DNA of 64,000 nt from Butyricicoccus pullicaecorum DSM 23266. GTDB taxonomy: Bacteria; Bacillota; Clostridia; Oscillospirales; Butyricicoccaceae. The notes beneath the pieces were generated by a model that did not search any database, was not told the DNA's origin, and saw nothing but the letters and a program-made list of their open reading frames with translations. The stretch lies in NCBI RefSeq assembly GCF_900167005.1, contig NZ_FUXW01000002.1, positions 62,001 through 126,000 on the forward strand, read 5' to 3'. Shown piece by piece: positions 1-8,934 of this stretch. A program made the translations under genes and the position numbers. Numbering within the stretch: the stretch's first letter is position 1; every line of letters begins with the position of its first letter.

Positions 1-2
1 GT

Positions 3-1112
3 AAGAAGTTCGAAGACCGCCTGCTCGGCAACATCAAGCGCCGCTTGAAGCATATCGGTGACTGCACGGTGACCATGCGCCAGTCGGTTATTTATGTTGA
101 GATTCCCGAGGGCGTAGACGGTGACGCTGTCATGGATGCCGTGCTCAAGATTTTCGGTATCGCGCTCATCTGCCGCGCAGCTGTGTGCGAGAAGACGCTG
201 GAATCCATGCAGGCGACCGCAGAGTCCTACCTGGCCGACCGTATTGCCGATGCCAAGTCGTTTAAGGTTGAGACCAAGCGCGGCGACAAGCGCTTCCCGA
301 TGACCTCGGTACAGGTTTCCCAGCATCTGGGCGGTGAGCTGGCCGAGAAGTACAAGCATATGAAGCCGGACATGCATCATCCGGAGCTGACCATCCACTT
401 TGAGATTCGCGACCAGTATGCGTTCGTTCATCCGGGGCCGGTACAGGGCGCAGGCGGTATGCCGGTCGGCACCAATGGCCGTGCAGCCCTGCTGCTGTCG
501 GGCGGTATCGACTCGCCGGTTGCCGGTTATATGATGACCAAGCGCGGTCTGGAACTGATCGGCATTCACTTTTTCAGCTATCCGTACACCTCGGACCGCG
601 CCAAGGAAAAGGTCTTTGAGCTCGGACGCAAGCTGACCGCATACTGTGGCCGCATGCCCATTCTGGTCGTACCGTTCACCAAGATTCAGGAAGAGATTCG
701 CGACAAGTGCCATGAGGAGCTGTTTACGCTCATTATGCGCCGCTTTATGATGCGCATTGCCGAAAAGCTGGCCATTCAGTACGAGTGCGGCGGCCTGATC
801 ACGGGCGAGAGCCTGGGACAGGTGGCAAGCCAGACCATGCCGGCGATGGCGGTCACCAATGCGGTCTGTGAGACGCTGCCGGTCTTCCGTCCGGTCATCG
901 GCATGGATAAGGAAGAAATCGTGCAGATTGCACGCAAGATCGATACCTTTGAGACCTCTATCCTGCCGTATGAGGATTGCTGCACGGTCTTCACGCCCAA
1001 GCATCCGAATACCAAGCCCAAGATGCCCAAGATTCTGGAAGCCGAGTCGCATCTGGATGTTGAGGCACTGGTAGATGAGGCAGTACAGAACACCGAGCGG
1101 GTGATCGTCTGA
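3..1112 (+). CDS. thiI: tRNA 4-thiouridine sulfurtransferase ThiI (5' truncated by window edge)
   Basis: Adenylates and thiolates U8 of tRNA and supplies sulfur for thiamine synthesis. The reading frame is open to the left edge, and residues before the first internal TTG (position 45) already look like ThiI (KKFEDRLLGNIKRRLK), so the true start lies outside the window. The visible part has the end of the ferredoxin-like domain, a THUMP domain, then the PP-loop ATP motif SGGIDSP (near base 500). YEDCC near the end matches the region of the catalytic cysteine (E. coli Cys344). The protein stops after the PP-loop domain: the C-terminal rhodanese domain of enteric ThiI is absent, as is usual in Gram-positives, where a cysteine desulfurase is thought to feed sulfur directly. 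Confidence 0.95.
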   Translation, partial: KKFEDRLLGNIKRRLKHIGDCTVTMRQSVIYVEIPEGVDGDAVMDAVLKIFGIALICRAAVCEKTLESMQATAESYLADRIADAKSFKVETKRGDKRFPMTSVQVSQHLGGELAEKYKHMKPDMHHPELTIHFEIRDQYAFVHPGPVQGAGGMPVGTNGRAALLLSGGIDSPVAGYMMTKRGLELIGIHFFSYPYTSDRAKEKVFELGRKLTAYCGRMPILVVPFTKIQEEIRDKCHEELFTLIMRRFMMRIAEKLAIQYECGGLITGESLGQVASQTMPAMAVTNAVCETLPVFRPVIGMDKEEIVQIARKIDTFETSILPYEDCCTVFTPKHPNTKPKMPKILEAESHLDVEALVDEAVQNTERVIV

Positions 1113-1226
1113 TCATTTCCAACCATTTCCAACAAAATTTTACGCAGATTTGATTGTAGCGCGCACTGTGCTGTAGTATCGTTACATTGTACCGCGCCGC
1201 AGGCGTGAGAAAGAAGGAACCCCACT

Positions 1227-2483
1227 ATGAAAGCAGAACTGATTGCAGTCGGTACCGAGATTCTGCTCGGCGACATTGTGAATACCGATGCCCAGGTCAT
1301 CTCGCAGGGCTTGTCCGAGCTGGGCATTGACGTTTATTATCAGACCGTGGTCGGTGATAATCCGCAGCGTCTGGAGCGTGTCATTCGAGAGGCTAAAGAG
1401 CGTGCGGATATTATCATCACGACCGGCGGTCTGGGGCCGACGCTGGACGACCTGACCAAGGAGACGTTGGCACGGGTATTTGGCAAGAAAATGGCGCTCG
1501 ATCAGGAGGCGCTTGCACGCATTCATGCTTTCTTTGATAACATTGGCCGTGAGATGACGCCGAACAATGAAAAGCAGGCATGGCTGCCAGAGGGCTGCGT
1601 ACCGCTGCAAAACGACTGGGGTACCGCACCAGGCTGTGCGTTTGAGGCTGACGGCACGCACGTCATCATGCTGCCCGGTCCGCCGCGCGAGTGTGAACCG
1701 ATGTTCAAGTATCGTGCGATGCCGTACCTGTACAAGCTGGCAGGCGGCTGCATTGTCTCGCGCAACGTGCGTGTATTCGGTCTGGGCGAGTCGGCCATGG
1801 AGACCATTCTGCACGACATGATGGCCTCGATGAAAAACCCAACCATCGCACCCTATGCCAAGACCAGCGAGTGCTTCGCACGTGTTACTGCTAAGGCAGA
1901 CACGCCCGAGCAGGCCGAGCAGATGCTGGAACCTGTGGTCGAGCAGGTGGTATCCATGCTGGGCGACAGCGTGTACGGCGTGGATGTGGATTCCCTGGAA
2001 CAGGTCGTGGGAGATGGCTTGCGCGAAAGAGGCATGACGCTGGCGGTTGCAGAGAGCTGCACGGGTGGTCTGCTGTCCAAGCGCATCACCGATCTGCCGG
2101 GTGCATCGGAATATTATAAGGGCGGCGTGTGCTCGTATGCCAACGAAGTCAAAGTCAAGGTGCTGGGCGTTTCTGAACAAACGCTGGCTGAAAAAGGTGC
2201 TGTTTCACCCGAAGTTGCCGAACAGATGGCGCGCGGGGTGATGGAACTGATGGGTACGGACTTTGGCGTTGGTATCACGGGGGTTGCAGGACCGGGCGGC
2301 GGAACCGAGGAAAAACCGGTGGGACTGGTTTATATCAGTGTATGCTTCCGGGGCGTATGTCACACCCGGGAAATGCGGTCGAGCCTTGGCCGTGACCGCG
2401 TTCGCAACCAGGCTGCTTCGACAGCACTCGACCTGGTGCGCCGTTTGATTCCGGAAGGTCAGTGTGACCAAAAGGGACGCTAA
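1227..2483 (+). CDS. cinA: CinA family protein (NMN deamidase / competence-damage protein)
   Basis: A 418-residue, full-length CinA. The N-terminal half is a MoaB/MogA-like fold with TTGGLGPTLDDLTKE and LPGPPRECEPMF. The C-terminal half is the nicotinamide-nucleotide amidohydrolase domain with AESCTGGLLSKRITDLPG and GVAGPGGGTEEKPVGLV. In characterised members the C-terminal domain deamidates NMN for pyridine nucleotide salvage, and the N-terminal domain can hydrolyse ADP-ribose. The start is supported by AGAAGGA about 8 bases upstream. It follows thiI after 114 bases, and a strong hairpin terminator follows it, so it is probably transcribed alone or with thiI. Confidence 0.95.
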   Translation: MKAELIAVGTEILLGDIVNTDAQVISQGLSELGIDVYYQTVVGDNPQRLERVIREAKERADIIITTGGLGPTLDDLTKETLARVFGKKMALDQEALARIHAFFDNIGREMTPNNEKQAWLPEGCVPLQNDWGTAPGCAFEADGTHVIMLPGPPRECEPMFKYRAMPYLYKLAGGCIVSRNVRVFGLGESAMETILHDMMASMKNPTIAPYAKTSECFARVTAKADTPEQAEQMLEPVVEQVVSMLGDSVYGVDVDSLEQVVGDGLRERGMTLAVAESCTGGLLSKRITDLPGASEYYKGGVCSYANEVKVKVLGVSEQTLAEKGAVSPEVAEQMARGVMELMGTDFGVGITGVAGPGGGTEEKPVGLVYISVCFRGVCHTREMRSSLGRDRVRNQAASTALDLVRRLIPEGQCDQKGR

Positions 2484-2498
2484 AAGTTCATAAAAATT

Positions 2499-2543
2499 GT
2501 CCAGTGTTTGCATAAAAAGCGAAATATCACTGGACTTTTTTTT
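2499..2543 (+). terminator. Rho-independent terminator after cinA
   Basis: GTCCAGTG (2499-2506) pairs perfectly with CACTGGAC (2528-2535) and is followed directly by eight T. It lies 16 bases after the cinA stop and separates cinA from the glycogen operon. A TATACT box at 2554-2559 just downstream could be the -10 of the glgB promoter; no convincing -35 was seen. Confidence 0.88.
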
Positions 2544-2680
2544 GCTACGGTTGTATACTATACCTAGTAAAACAGATTTTAGCCTGCCGGAAACTGTGTA
2601 AAAACGACAAAGATCGACGGGAAGTTCTGGAATACTGAGGAAATCGCGCATTTTCGCGCATTTTAGAGGGAGATGAATGC

Positions 2681-4771
2681 ATGACTTTGCAGACAAGGAT
2701 GACAACCAAAGAAGAGCATGCCGCCTTGTTTCAATCCGGTCGGGATTGCCGTGCGTTTGAATTCATGGGTGCACATCCGCAGACGCGTGATGGTCAGGAA
2801 GGTTACTATTTTTCTGTCTACGCGCCGAATGCAGTGGAAGTTGCAGTAATGGGTGAATTCAACGGCTGGAGTCGCGACGCGCACAAAATGGTGCGCGATG
2901 AAACAGGCATTTGGGAGTGCTTTATTCCTGGTGTCAAGCAATATGATTCGTACAAGTATTCCGTTCATACGCAGGACGGACAGTTCTTTGATAAGGCCGA
3001 CCCGTACGCCTTCCATTCGGAGACACGCCCGTCTAACGCTTCCAAGACCTTTGATCTTGCAGGCTATGAATGGCACGATAACAGCTGGATGGACTGGAGA
3101 GGCAAGCACCTGCCGTACACCGCACCGGTCAACATCTATGAGGTACATATGGGCTCGTGGAAGCGGCACGAGGATGGAAACTTCTATTCCTACCGCCAGC
3201 TGGCTGACGAGCTGATTCCTTACGTCAAGGAGATGGGCTACACCCACATCGAGTGCATGCCGCTCACCGAGCACCCGCTCGACGGTTCTTGGGGTTATCA
3301 GGTCACCGGCTATTTTGCCGCAACCTCGCGTTATGGCACGCCGCATGATCTCATGTATTTTGTGGACAAGTGCCATGAGGCTGGAATCGGTGTCATCATG
3401 GACTGGGTTCCGGCACACTTCCCCAAGGACGGACATGGCCTGGTTGAGTTTGACGGTTCGTACCTCTATGAGTACGCCGATCCGCTCAAGATGGAGCATA
3501 AGGAGTGGGGCACCCGCGTATTCGATTACGGTAAGGTGTCGGTACGTAACCTGCTGTTCTCCTCGGCAATGTTCTGGATTGAGCAGTTCCACATCGACGG
3601 CCTGCGCGTAGACGCGGTCGCATCCATGCTCTATTTGGATTACAACCGTCAGGGCGAGTGGAGACCCAATATCTACGGCGGACGTGAGAATCTGGAAGCG
3701 GTCGACTTCCTGCGTATGCTCAACCATATGGTACTCAGCGAGCATCCGGACGTCATGATGATCGCAGAGGAGTCCACGGCATGGCCGATGGTCACCAAGC
3801 CGGGTTCGGTCGGCGGACTGGGCTTTAACTTCAAATGGAACATGGGCTGGATGAACGATATGCTGTGCTACATGTCGGCAGACCCGTTCTTCCGCAAGGA
3901 CATGCATGATAAGATCACCTTCTCCTTCATGTATGCCTTCTCTGAAAACTACATCCTGCCGCTCTCGCACGACGAGGTCGTGCACGGCAAACGCTCGCTC
4001 ATCGACAAGATGCCCGAGCCGTATGAAAATAAATTTTCCTCGCTGCGTGCGCTCTATGGCTACATGATGGCGCACCCGGGCAAGAAGATGCTGTTCATGG
4101 GCGGCGAGTTTGCGCAGTTCTCCGAGTGGAACGAGGCACGCGGTCTGGATTGGATGCTGCTCGACTACGACGCACATCGCCAGATGCAGACCTACGTCAA
4201 GGCACTCAACGCAGCATACCTTGCCAATAAGCAGCTGTGGGAAAACGACATGGACTGGCAGGGCTTTGAGTGGATTTCGCACGACGATAATCGTAATAAT
4301 ATCATCGCCTTCCGCCGCGTCGCATCGGATGGCACCGACCTCATCTGCGTGGTCAACTTTGCACCCGTTTATCACCCGAGCTACCGCATCGGTGTCCCGT
4401 ATCCGGGCACTTACGAGGAGATTTTCACCTCGGACGATGTCAAGTTCGGCGGATCGGGCGTGAAGAACGGCAAGGTTCGCTCCAAGGCAGCAGCCTCTGT
4501 CGTGGATAAGGTGCTTGATGAGGAGACCGGTAAGATGGTACCGGGCAAGATGCACGGTTTTGACGATCTGATCGATCTGGAAATCGCACCGCTGTCTGTC
4601 ATGTACTTTAAGGGCAAGCCGCGCGTTGCGCGCCGCGCAAAGGCCACTCCGGCGACCAAGGTTGCCAAGGCCGAGAGCAAGACGGCAGACAAGAAGAACG
4701 AGAAGGCAAAAACCGAAAAGCCGCGTGCATCGGCACGCCGCACCAGAGCTTCCAAGACCGACGAGGCGTAA
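2681..4771 (+). CDS. glgB: 1,4-alpha-glucan branching enzyme with basic C-terminal tail
   Basis: Cuts alpha-1,4 glucan chains and re-attaches them as alpha-1,6 branches in glycogen synthesis. A CBM48-type N-terminal module (YYFSVYAPNAVEVAVMGEFNGW) precedes the GH13 barrel. The catalytic Asp is in GLRVDAVASM, the Glu in MIAEESTAW and the transition-state Asp in LSHDEVVHGK. At 696 residues it is longer than the usual 630-650: the last ~50 residues form a Lys/Ala/Arg-rich, low-complexity tail with no GH13 homology that I can see. AGGGAG precedes the ATG. First gene of glgB-glgC-glgD-glgA-GH13. Confidence 0.95.
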   Translation: MTLQTRMTTKEEHAALFQSGRDCRAFEFMGAHPQTRDGQEGYYFSVYAPNAVEVAVMGEFNGWSRDAHKMVRDETGIWECFIPGVKQYDSYKYSVHTQDGQFFDKADPYAFHSETRPSNASKTFDLAGYEWHDNSWMDWRGKHLPYTAPVNIYEVHMGSWKRHEDGNFYSYRQLADELIPYVKEMGYTHIECMPLTEHPLDGSWGYQVTGYFAATSRYGTPHDLMYFVDKCHEAGIGVIMDWVPAHFPKDGHGLVEFDGSYLYEYADPLKMEHKEWGTRVFDYGKVSVRNLLFSSAMFWIEQFHIDGLRVDAVASMLYLDYNRQGEWRPNIYGGRENLEAVDFLRMLNHMVLSEHPDVMMIAEESTAWPMVTKPGSVGGLGFNFKWNMGWMNDMLCYMSADPFFRKDMHDKITFSFMYAFSENYILPLSHDEVVHGKRSLIDKMPEPYENKFSSLRALYGYMMAHPGKKMLFMGGEFAQFSEWNEARGLDWMLLDYDAHRQMQTYVKALNAAYLANKQLWENDMDWQGFEWISHDDNRNNIIAFRRVASDGTDLICVVNFAPVYHPSYRIGVPYPGTYEEIFTSDDVKFGGSGVKNGKVRSKAAASVVDKVLDEETGKMVPGKMHGFDDLIDLEIAPLSVMYFKGKPRVARRAKATPATKVAKAESKTADKKNEKAKTEKPRASARRTRASKTDEA

Positions 4772-4873
4772 ATCGCCTCGTTCGGATCGCATTCCGCGAT
4801 GCCGCCGGACACAAGGCGACGGCACGATAGGGATATGGATATAAAAATAAGTGAGGAGAAACGGAGAGTAATC

Positions 4874-6085
4874 ATGTATCGAAAGAAAGAATGCGTTGCC
4901 ATGCTGCTGGCCGGCGGCCAGGGCAGCAGACTGTATGTCCTGACCACAAAGGTCGCAAAGCCGGCAGTTCCCTTCGGCGGCAAGTACAGAATCATTGACT
5001 TCCCGCTGTCTAACTGTATTAACTCCGGCATTGACACGGTCGGCGTACTGACCCAGTACGAGCCCCACGTGCTCAACGCGTACATCGGTTCCGGTCAGAC
5101 TTGGGATCTTGACCGTATGCGCGGCGGTGTATACACCCTGCCGCCGTACCAGCGCGGCAAGGGCGCAGACTGGTACAAGGGTACTGCAAACGCAATCTAC
5201 CAGAACATCGAGTTTGTGGACGAGTACGACCCGGATTACGTTCTGATCCTGTCGGGCGACCACATCTACAAGATGAACTACAACAAGATGCTCCAGCATC
5301 ATAAGAAGGCGGGCGCGGACGCAACCATCGCAGTTATGGACGTACCGCTCGACGAGGCTTCCCGCTTCGGTATCATGAACTGCCGTGAGGACGGTTCGAT
5401 CTACGAGTTCGAAGAGAAGCCCAAGCAGCCCAAGAGCACTCTGGCTTCCATGGGTATTTACATCTTCAGCTGGAAGAAGCTGCGCCAGTACCTCATCGAC
5501 GATGAGAACAACACCGCTTCGTCCAACGACTTCGGTAAGGACATCATCCCGGCTATGCTGAATGCAGGCGAGAAGATGGTTGCATACCGCTTCGAGGGTT
5601 ACTGGAAGGACGTCGGCACCATCGAGTCTCTGTGGGAGGCAAACATGGATCTGCTCTCGCCCAAGTCCGGCCTGAACCTGTCCGACGATACTTGGAAGAT
5701 CTACGGACGCAACAACGGTGCACCCCCGCACTTCACCAGCAAGCAGTCCAAGGTTGTACACTCGCTGGTATCCGAGGGCTGTGAGATTTATGGCGACGTT
5801 TCCGAATCCATCCTGTTCTCGGACGTTACGATCGAGAAGGGTGCGAAGGTTGAGTATTCTATCCTGATGCCCGGTGCAGTGGTTGAAAAGGGCGCATCGG
5901 TACGCTATGCGATCGTTGCAGAGAACGCACACATCTGCGCAGGCGCATCGGTTGGTGCAGCACCGAGCGATGTTGCAGCAGATGACTGGGGTGTCGCTGT
6001 TGTCGCATCCGGTATTCGCATCGGTAAGAACGCAAAGCTTGGCGCTAAGGAGATGGCAGGCGAGGATCTGCCCGATCAGGAATAA
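4874..6085 (+). CDS. glgC: Glucose-1-phosphate adenylyltransferase catalytic subunit
   Basis: Makes ADP-glucose from glucose-1-phosphate and ATP, the committed step of glycogen synthesis. It shows the nucleotide-binding loop [49 protein letters not shown] and a C-terminal left-handed beta-helix. The ATG at 4874 is chosen over the longer frame from 4799: GGAGAG sits 5 bases upstream, and the protein then starts [15 protein letters not shown] as in the family (403 residues). glgD follows 17 bases later, consistent with a GlgC/GlgD heteromer. Confidence 0.95.
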   Translation: MYRKKECVAMLLAGGQGSRLYVLTTKVAKPAVPFGGKYRIIDFPLSNCINSGIDTVGVLTQYEPHVLNAYIGSGQTWDLDRMRGGVYTLPPYQRGKGADWYKGTANAIYQNIEFVDEYDPDYVLILSGDHIYKMNYNKMLQHHKKAGADATIAVMDVPLDEASRFGIMNCREDGSIYEFEEKPKQPKSTLASMGIYIFSWKKLRQYLIDDENNTASSNDFGKDIIPAMLNAGEKMVAYRFEGYWKDVGTIESLWEANMDLLSPKSGLNLSDDTWKIYGRNNGAPPHFTSKQSKVVHSLVSEGCEIYGDVSESILFSDVTIEKGAKVEYSILMPGAVVEKGASVRYAIVAENAHICAGASVGAAPSDVAADDWGVAVVASGIRIGKNAKLGAKEMAGEDLPDQE

Positions 6086-6102
6086 GAGAAGGGGACGCAA
6101 CC

Positions 6103-7230
6103 ATGAAAAATGTTTTAGGCCTTATTATTGCTTTTGATACCGATAACGACCTGCGCGAGCTGACCGACCACCGTACGGTGGCGGCAGTTCCGTTCGGCGG
6201 CCGTTATCGCATTGTGGACTTCATGCTGTCCAATATGGTCAATGCGGGCATCTACCGCATCGGCCTGCTGATGAAGGATAAGTACCAGTCGCTGATCGAC
6301 CATGTCGGTAACGGTAAGGACTGGGATCTGTCCCGTAAGAACGCAGGTATCACCCTGCTGCCGCCGTATTCTTACTCGAAGAAGGCATCTCCGCTGGTAA
6401 CCGGCGAGTACCGCGGCAAGATCGACGCACTGGCTGGTGCAATCGATTACCTGCAGAAGAATCGCGCAGACTATGTTGTCCTGGCTGACGGCGACCTGAT
6501 TGCAAATATCGATATCAGCGAAGTCGTACAGGCACACGAGAACGGCGGCAACGATATCACGATGGTTGTCACCAAGAAGTCTGCGGACAATCCGTTCACG
6601 ACTTACTGTGAGCTCAACCGCAAGCGTGAGATCGTTGACATTCGCGTTGGCGATAACAACGACGGCAAGTGCAAGTATTCGGCACTGGGCGTTTATGTCA
6701 TGTCCCGCCAGTACCTGATTCACCTGATTGCAGATTGTGTCACCCATAACTGCATCCACTTCGAGCGTGAGCTGCTGACCCGTGCACTCAACGACAGCAA
6801 CATCGGCGCTTACGTATTCAACGAGTACAATACCAAGGTCTTTGATGCCAAGGATTACTTCCAGGCAAACATGGACATTTTGGATAAGGACTGCCGCAAC
6901 GAGCTGTTCCTGCGTACCCGTCCGATCTTCACCCGCATTTACGATGAAGCACCGGCATACTATGGTGATCAGGCTGAGGTTTGCGACAGCCTGGTAGCAG
7001 ATGGCTGCCATATCGAGGGTAAGGTTACCAACTCGGTTCTGTTCCGCGACGTACTGGTTGAGAAGGATGCCGAGATCAAGAATTCGATCATCATGGAGAA
7101 TGGCCGCGTTCTGTCCGGTGCATCGCTGGCACACATCGTGCTGGACCGCGGTGTTACCATCCGTGAAGGCCGTACCATGATGGGTCACGAGAATTATCCG
7201 GTCGTTATCGCAAAGCGTTCGGTCGTATAA
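6103..7230 (+). CDS. glgD: GlgD, non-canonical ADP-glucose pyrophosphorylase subunit
   Basis: A 375-residue paralogue of GlgC. It keeps the fold (AAVPFGGRYRIVDFMLSNMVN; LADGDLIANID; beta-helix C-terminus), but the catalytic GGxGxRL loop is replaced by IIAFDTDNDLREL. This is typical of GlgD, which in Firmicutes complexes modulates or raises GlgC activity rather than acting alone. GGGGA precedes the ATG. Confidence 0.93.
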   Translation: MKNVLGLIIAFDTDNDLRELTDHRTVAAVPFGGRYRIVDFMLSNMVNAGIYRIGLLMKDKYQSLIDHVGNGKDWDLSRKNAGITLLPPYSYSKKASPLVTGEYRGKIDALAGAIDYLQKNRADYVVLADGDLIANIDISEVVQAHENGGNDITMVVTKKSADNPFTTYCELNRKREIVDIRVGDNNDGKCKYSALGVYVMSRQYLIHLIADCVTHNCIHFERELLTRALNDSNIGAYVFNEYNTKVFDAKDYFQANMDILDKDCRNELFLRTRPIFTRIYDEAPAYYGDQAEVCDSLVADGCHIEGKVTNSVLFRDVLVEKDAEIKNSIIMENGRVLSGASLAHIVLDRGVTIREGRTMMGHENYPVVIAKRSVV

Positions 7231-7310
7231 GCGTGACTTCAGGGTCGACAGCCCATATTTATCTTTCAGACTGTGTTCTGGATGTTCTATCTTAGATACC
7301 GTTTATATGA

Positions 7311-7343
7311 GCGGGAGCGTCCGATGTGGGAAGCTCCCGCTTT
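7311..7343 (+). promoter_or_regulatory. Intercistronic hairpin between glgD and glgA
   Basis: GCGGGAGC (7311-7318) pairs perfectly with GCTCCCGC (7333-7340) and is followed by only TTTCT. The T tract is weak, so this is more likely a partial terminator, or an RNA-processing or stability element tuning glgA relative to glgBCD, than a full stop. Confidence 0.6.
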
Positions 7344-7369
7344 CTACTCTCTGGAGAGGGGATACCATT

Positions 7370-8797
7370 ATGAAAATTATGTTTGTCAGCTCGGAGGTTG
7401 CGCCTTTTATCAAGACGGGCGGACTGGGAGATGTAGCCGGTGCATTGCCGGAGGCGCTTGCCGCCGCAGGCCATGACGTGCGCGTATTCTGCCCGCTGTA
7501 TAGTGCCATCGGCCAGAACTGGCGTGAGAAGATGACCCATCTGAAAAACGCATACGTCCAGCTGGGCTGGCGCAATCAGTATTGCGGCATTTTCTACTGT
7601 GAAAAGGGCGGCGTGACTTATTATTTCATTGACAACGAATATTATTTTGCACGTACCCAGCTGTATGGCGAGTATGATGATGCAGAAAGATTCGCATACT
7701 TTAGTAAGGCAGTGCTCGAGATCCTGCCCGACCTGGATTGGAAACCCGATGTCATCCACTGCAACGATTGGCAGACCGCGCTTGTGCCGGTTTATTATAA
7801 CCTGATGTTTGCCGGCCGTCCGGACTATGCCAATATCAAGACGGTCTTTACCATCCACAATATCGCATTCCAGGGCCGCTATGGCCGGGACGTGCTCGAG
7901 TATGTATTTGGCATTGACGATGCACATTTCCGCTCGGGCTTTATGGAGATGGACGGCGACGTCAACCTGATGAAGGCAGCGATTTTGGCTTCGGGCGCGG
8001 TGACAACGGTTTCCCCAAGCTACGCCGAGGAAATTCAGACGCCGTACTATGGTCATGGACTGGATTCCATCCTGCGCAATAACAGCTATAAGCTGCACGG
8101 TATTTTGAACGGTATCGATATGACGGCGTTCAATCCGGCGACCGACCCGGCACTTGCCAAGCACTATACCCCGAGCCGGATGGCAGGCAAGAAGGAAGAT
8201 AAGGCCGATTTGCTGTCGCTGTGCGGACTGGAAGGCGACGAGAATACGCCGGTTATCGGCATGATTGGCCGACTGACCGACCAGAAGGGTCTGGATCTGG
8301 TCGAAGCTGTGCTGGACGATATCCTACAGGACGATGTAAGGCTGATCGTGCTGGGCAAGGGTGACTGGCGGTACGAGCAGATGTTCCTCGAGGCCAAGCG
8401 CCGTCATCCCGATAAGATTTCGGTATCTATCCTGTTCTCGGGTGAGCTGGCCAATAAGATTTATGCCGGTTCCGATATGTTCCTGATGCCGTCCAAGACC
8501 GAGCCGTGTGGCTTGGCGCAGATGATCGCGCTGCGTTACGGTACCATTCCGATCGTCCGCGAGACCGGCGGCCTCAAGGATACGGTAACCGCATTCGTCG
8601 ATTATCTGGGCACGGGCAACGGCTTTACCTTCTTCAGCTATAACGCCCATGACATGCTCCATGTCGTGCGCGAGGCGTGTGAAGTGTATCGCTACAATCC
8701 GAAGGCTTGGAAGAAGCTCATGAAGGGCGGTATGGAAACCGATTTCAGTTGGACGAAATCTGCCGAAAAATATGTTGAGGTCTATCAAGCGATTTGA
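7370..8797 (+). CDS. glgA: Glycogen synthase (ADP-glucose specific, GT5)
   Basis: Transfers glucose from ADP-glucose to the non-reducing end of alpha-1,4 glucan. It starts MKIMFVSSEVAPFIKTGGLGDV with the KTGGL substrate loop. The C-terminal GT-B half has the EPCGLAQ motif with RETGGLKDTV. The ATG at 7370 is preferred to an upstream in-frame ATG because GGAGAGGGG lies 9 bases before it and the family begins here. 475 residues, full length. Fourth gene of the operon. Confidence 0.95.
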   Translation: MKIMFVSSEVAPFIKTGGLGDVAGALPEALAAAGHDVRVFCPLYSAIGQNWREKMTHLKNAYVQLGWRNQYCGIFYCEKGGVTYYFIDNEYYFARTQLYGEYDDAERFAYFSKAVLEILPDLDWKPDVIHCNDWQTALVPVYYNLMFAGRPDYANIKTVFTIHNIAFQGRYGRDVLEYVFGIDDAHFRSGFMEMDGDVNLMKAAILASGAVTTVSPSYAEEIQTPYYGHGLDSILRNNSYKLHGILNGIDMTAFNPATDPALAKHYTPSRMAGKKEDKADLLSLCGLEGDENTPVIGMIGRLTDQKGLDLVEAVLDDILQDDVRLIVLGKGDWRYEQMFLEAKRRHPDKISVSILFSGELANKIYAGSDMFLMPSKTEPCGLAQMIALRYGTIPIVRETGGLKDTVTAFVDYLGTGNGFTFFSYNAHDMLHVVREACEVYRYNPKAWKKLMKGGMETDFSWTKSAEKYVEVYQAI

Positions 8798-8815
8798 TAT
8801 GATAGAAGAGAGCCT

Positions 8816-8914
8816 GCGGGGCTGTGCCGGAAAACCGGGCAGCCCCTGCTTTCGCCAGAGCGTGTTTTTGCGAAGATCGATCCGCGAAGACCGTGGCGGT
8901 CTTGGCAAAAGCAC
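8816..8914 (+). promoter_or_regulatory. Structured leader between glgA and the GH13 gene
   Basis: Two hairpins fill this gap. The first pairs GGGGCTG (8818-8824) with CAGCCCC (8840-8846), with an inner CCGG/CCGG. The second pairs GTGTTTTTGC (8862-8871) with GCAAAAGCAC (8905-8914, one G-U) around an inner AAGACCG/CGGTCTT stem (8887-8903). No strong T run follows either. It could be a processing or stability element; no known riboswitch was recognised. Confidence 0.5.
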
Positions 8915-8934
8915 TTTCCCAAAGGAGTGTCAAC

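Noticed and set aside
2663-6100. 1145-codon open frame on the minus strand opposite glgB-glgC
   Set aside because: Shadow frame of GC-rich codons; no start signal, no family likeness, and both plus-strand genes are certain.
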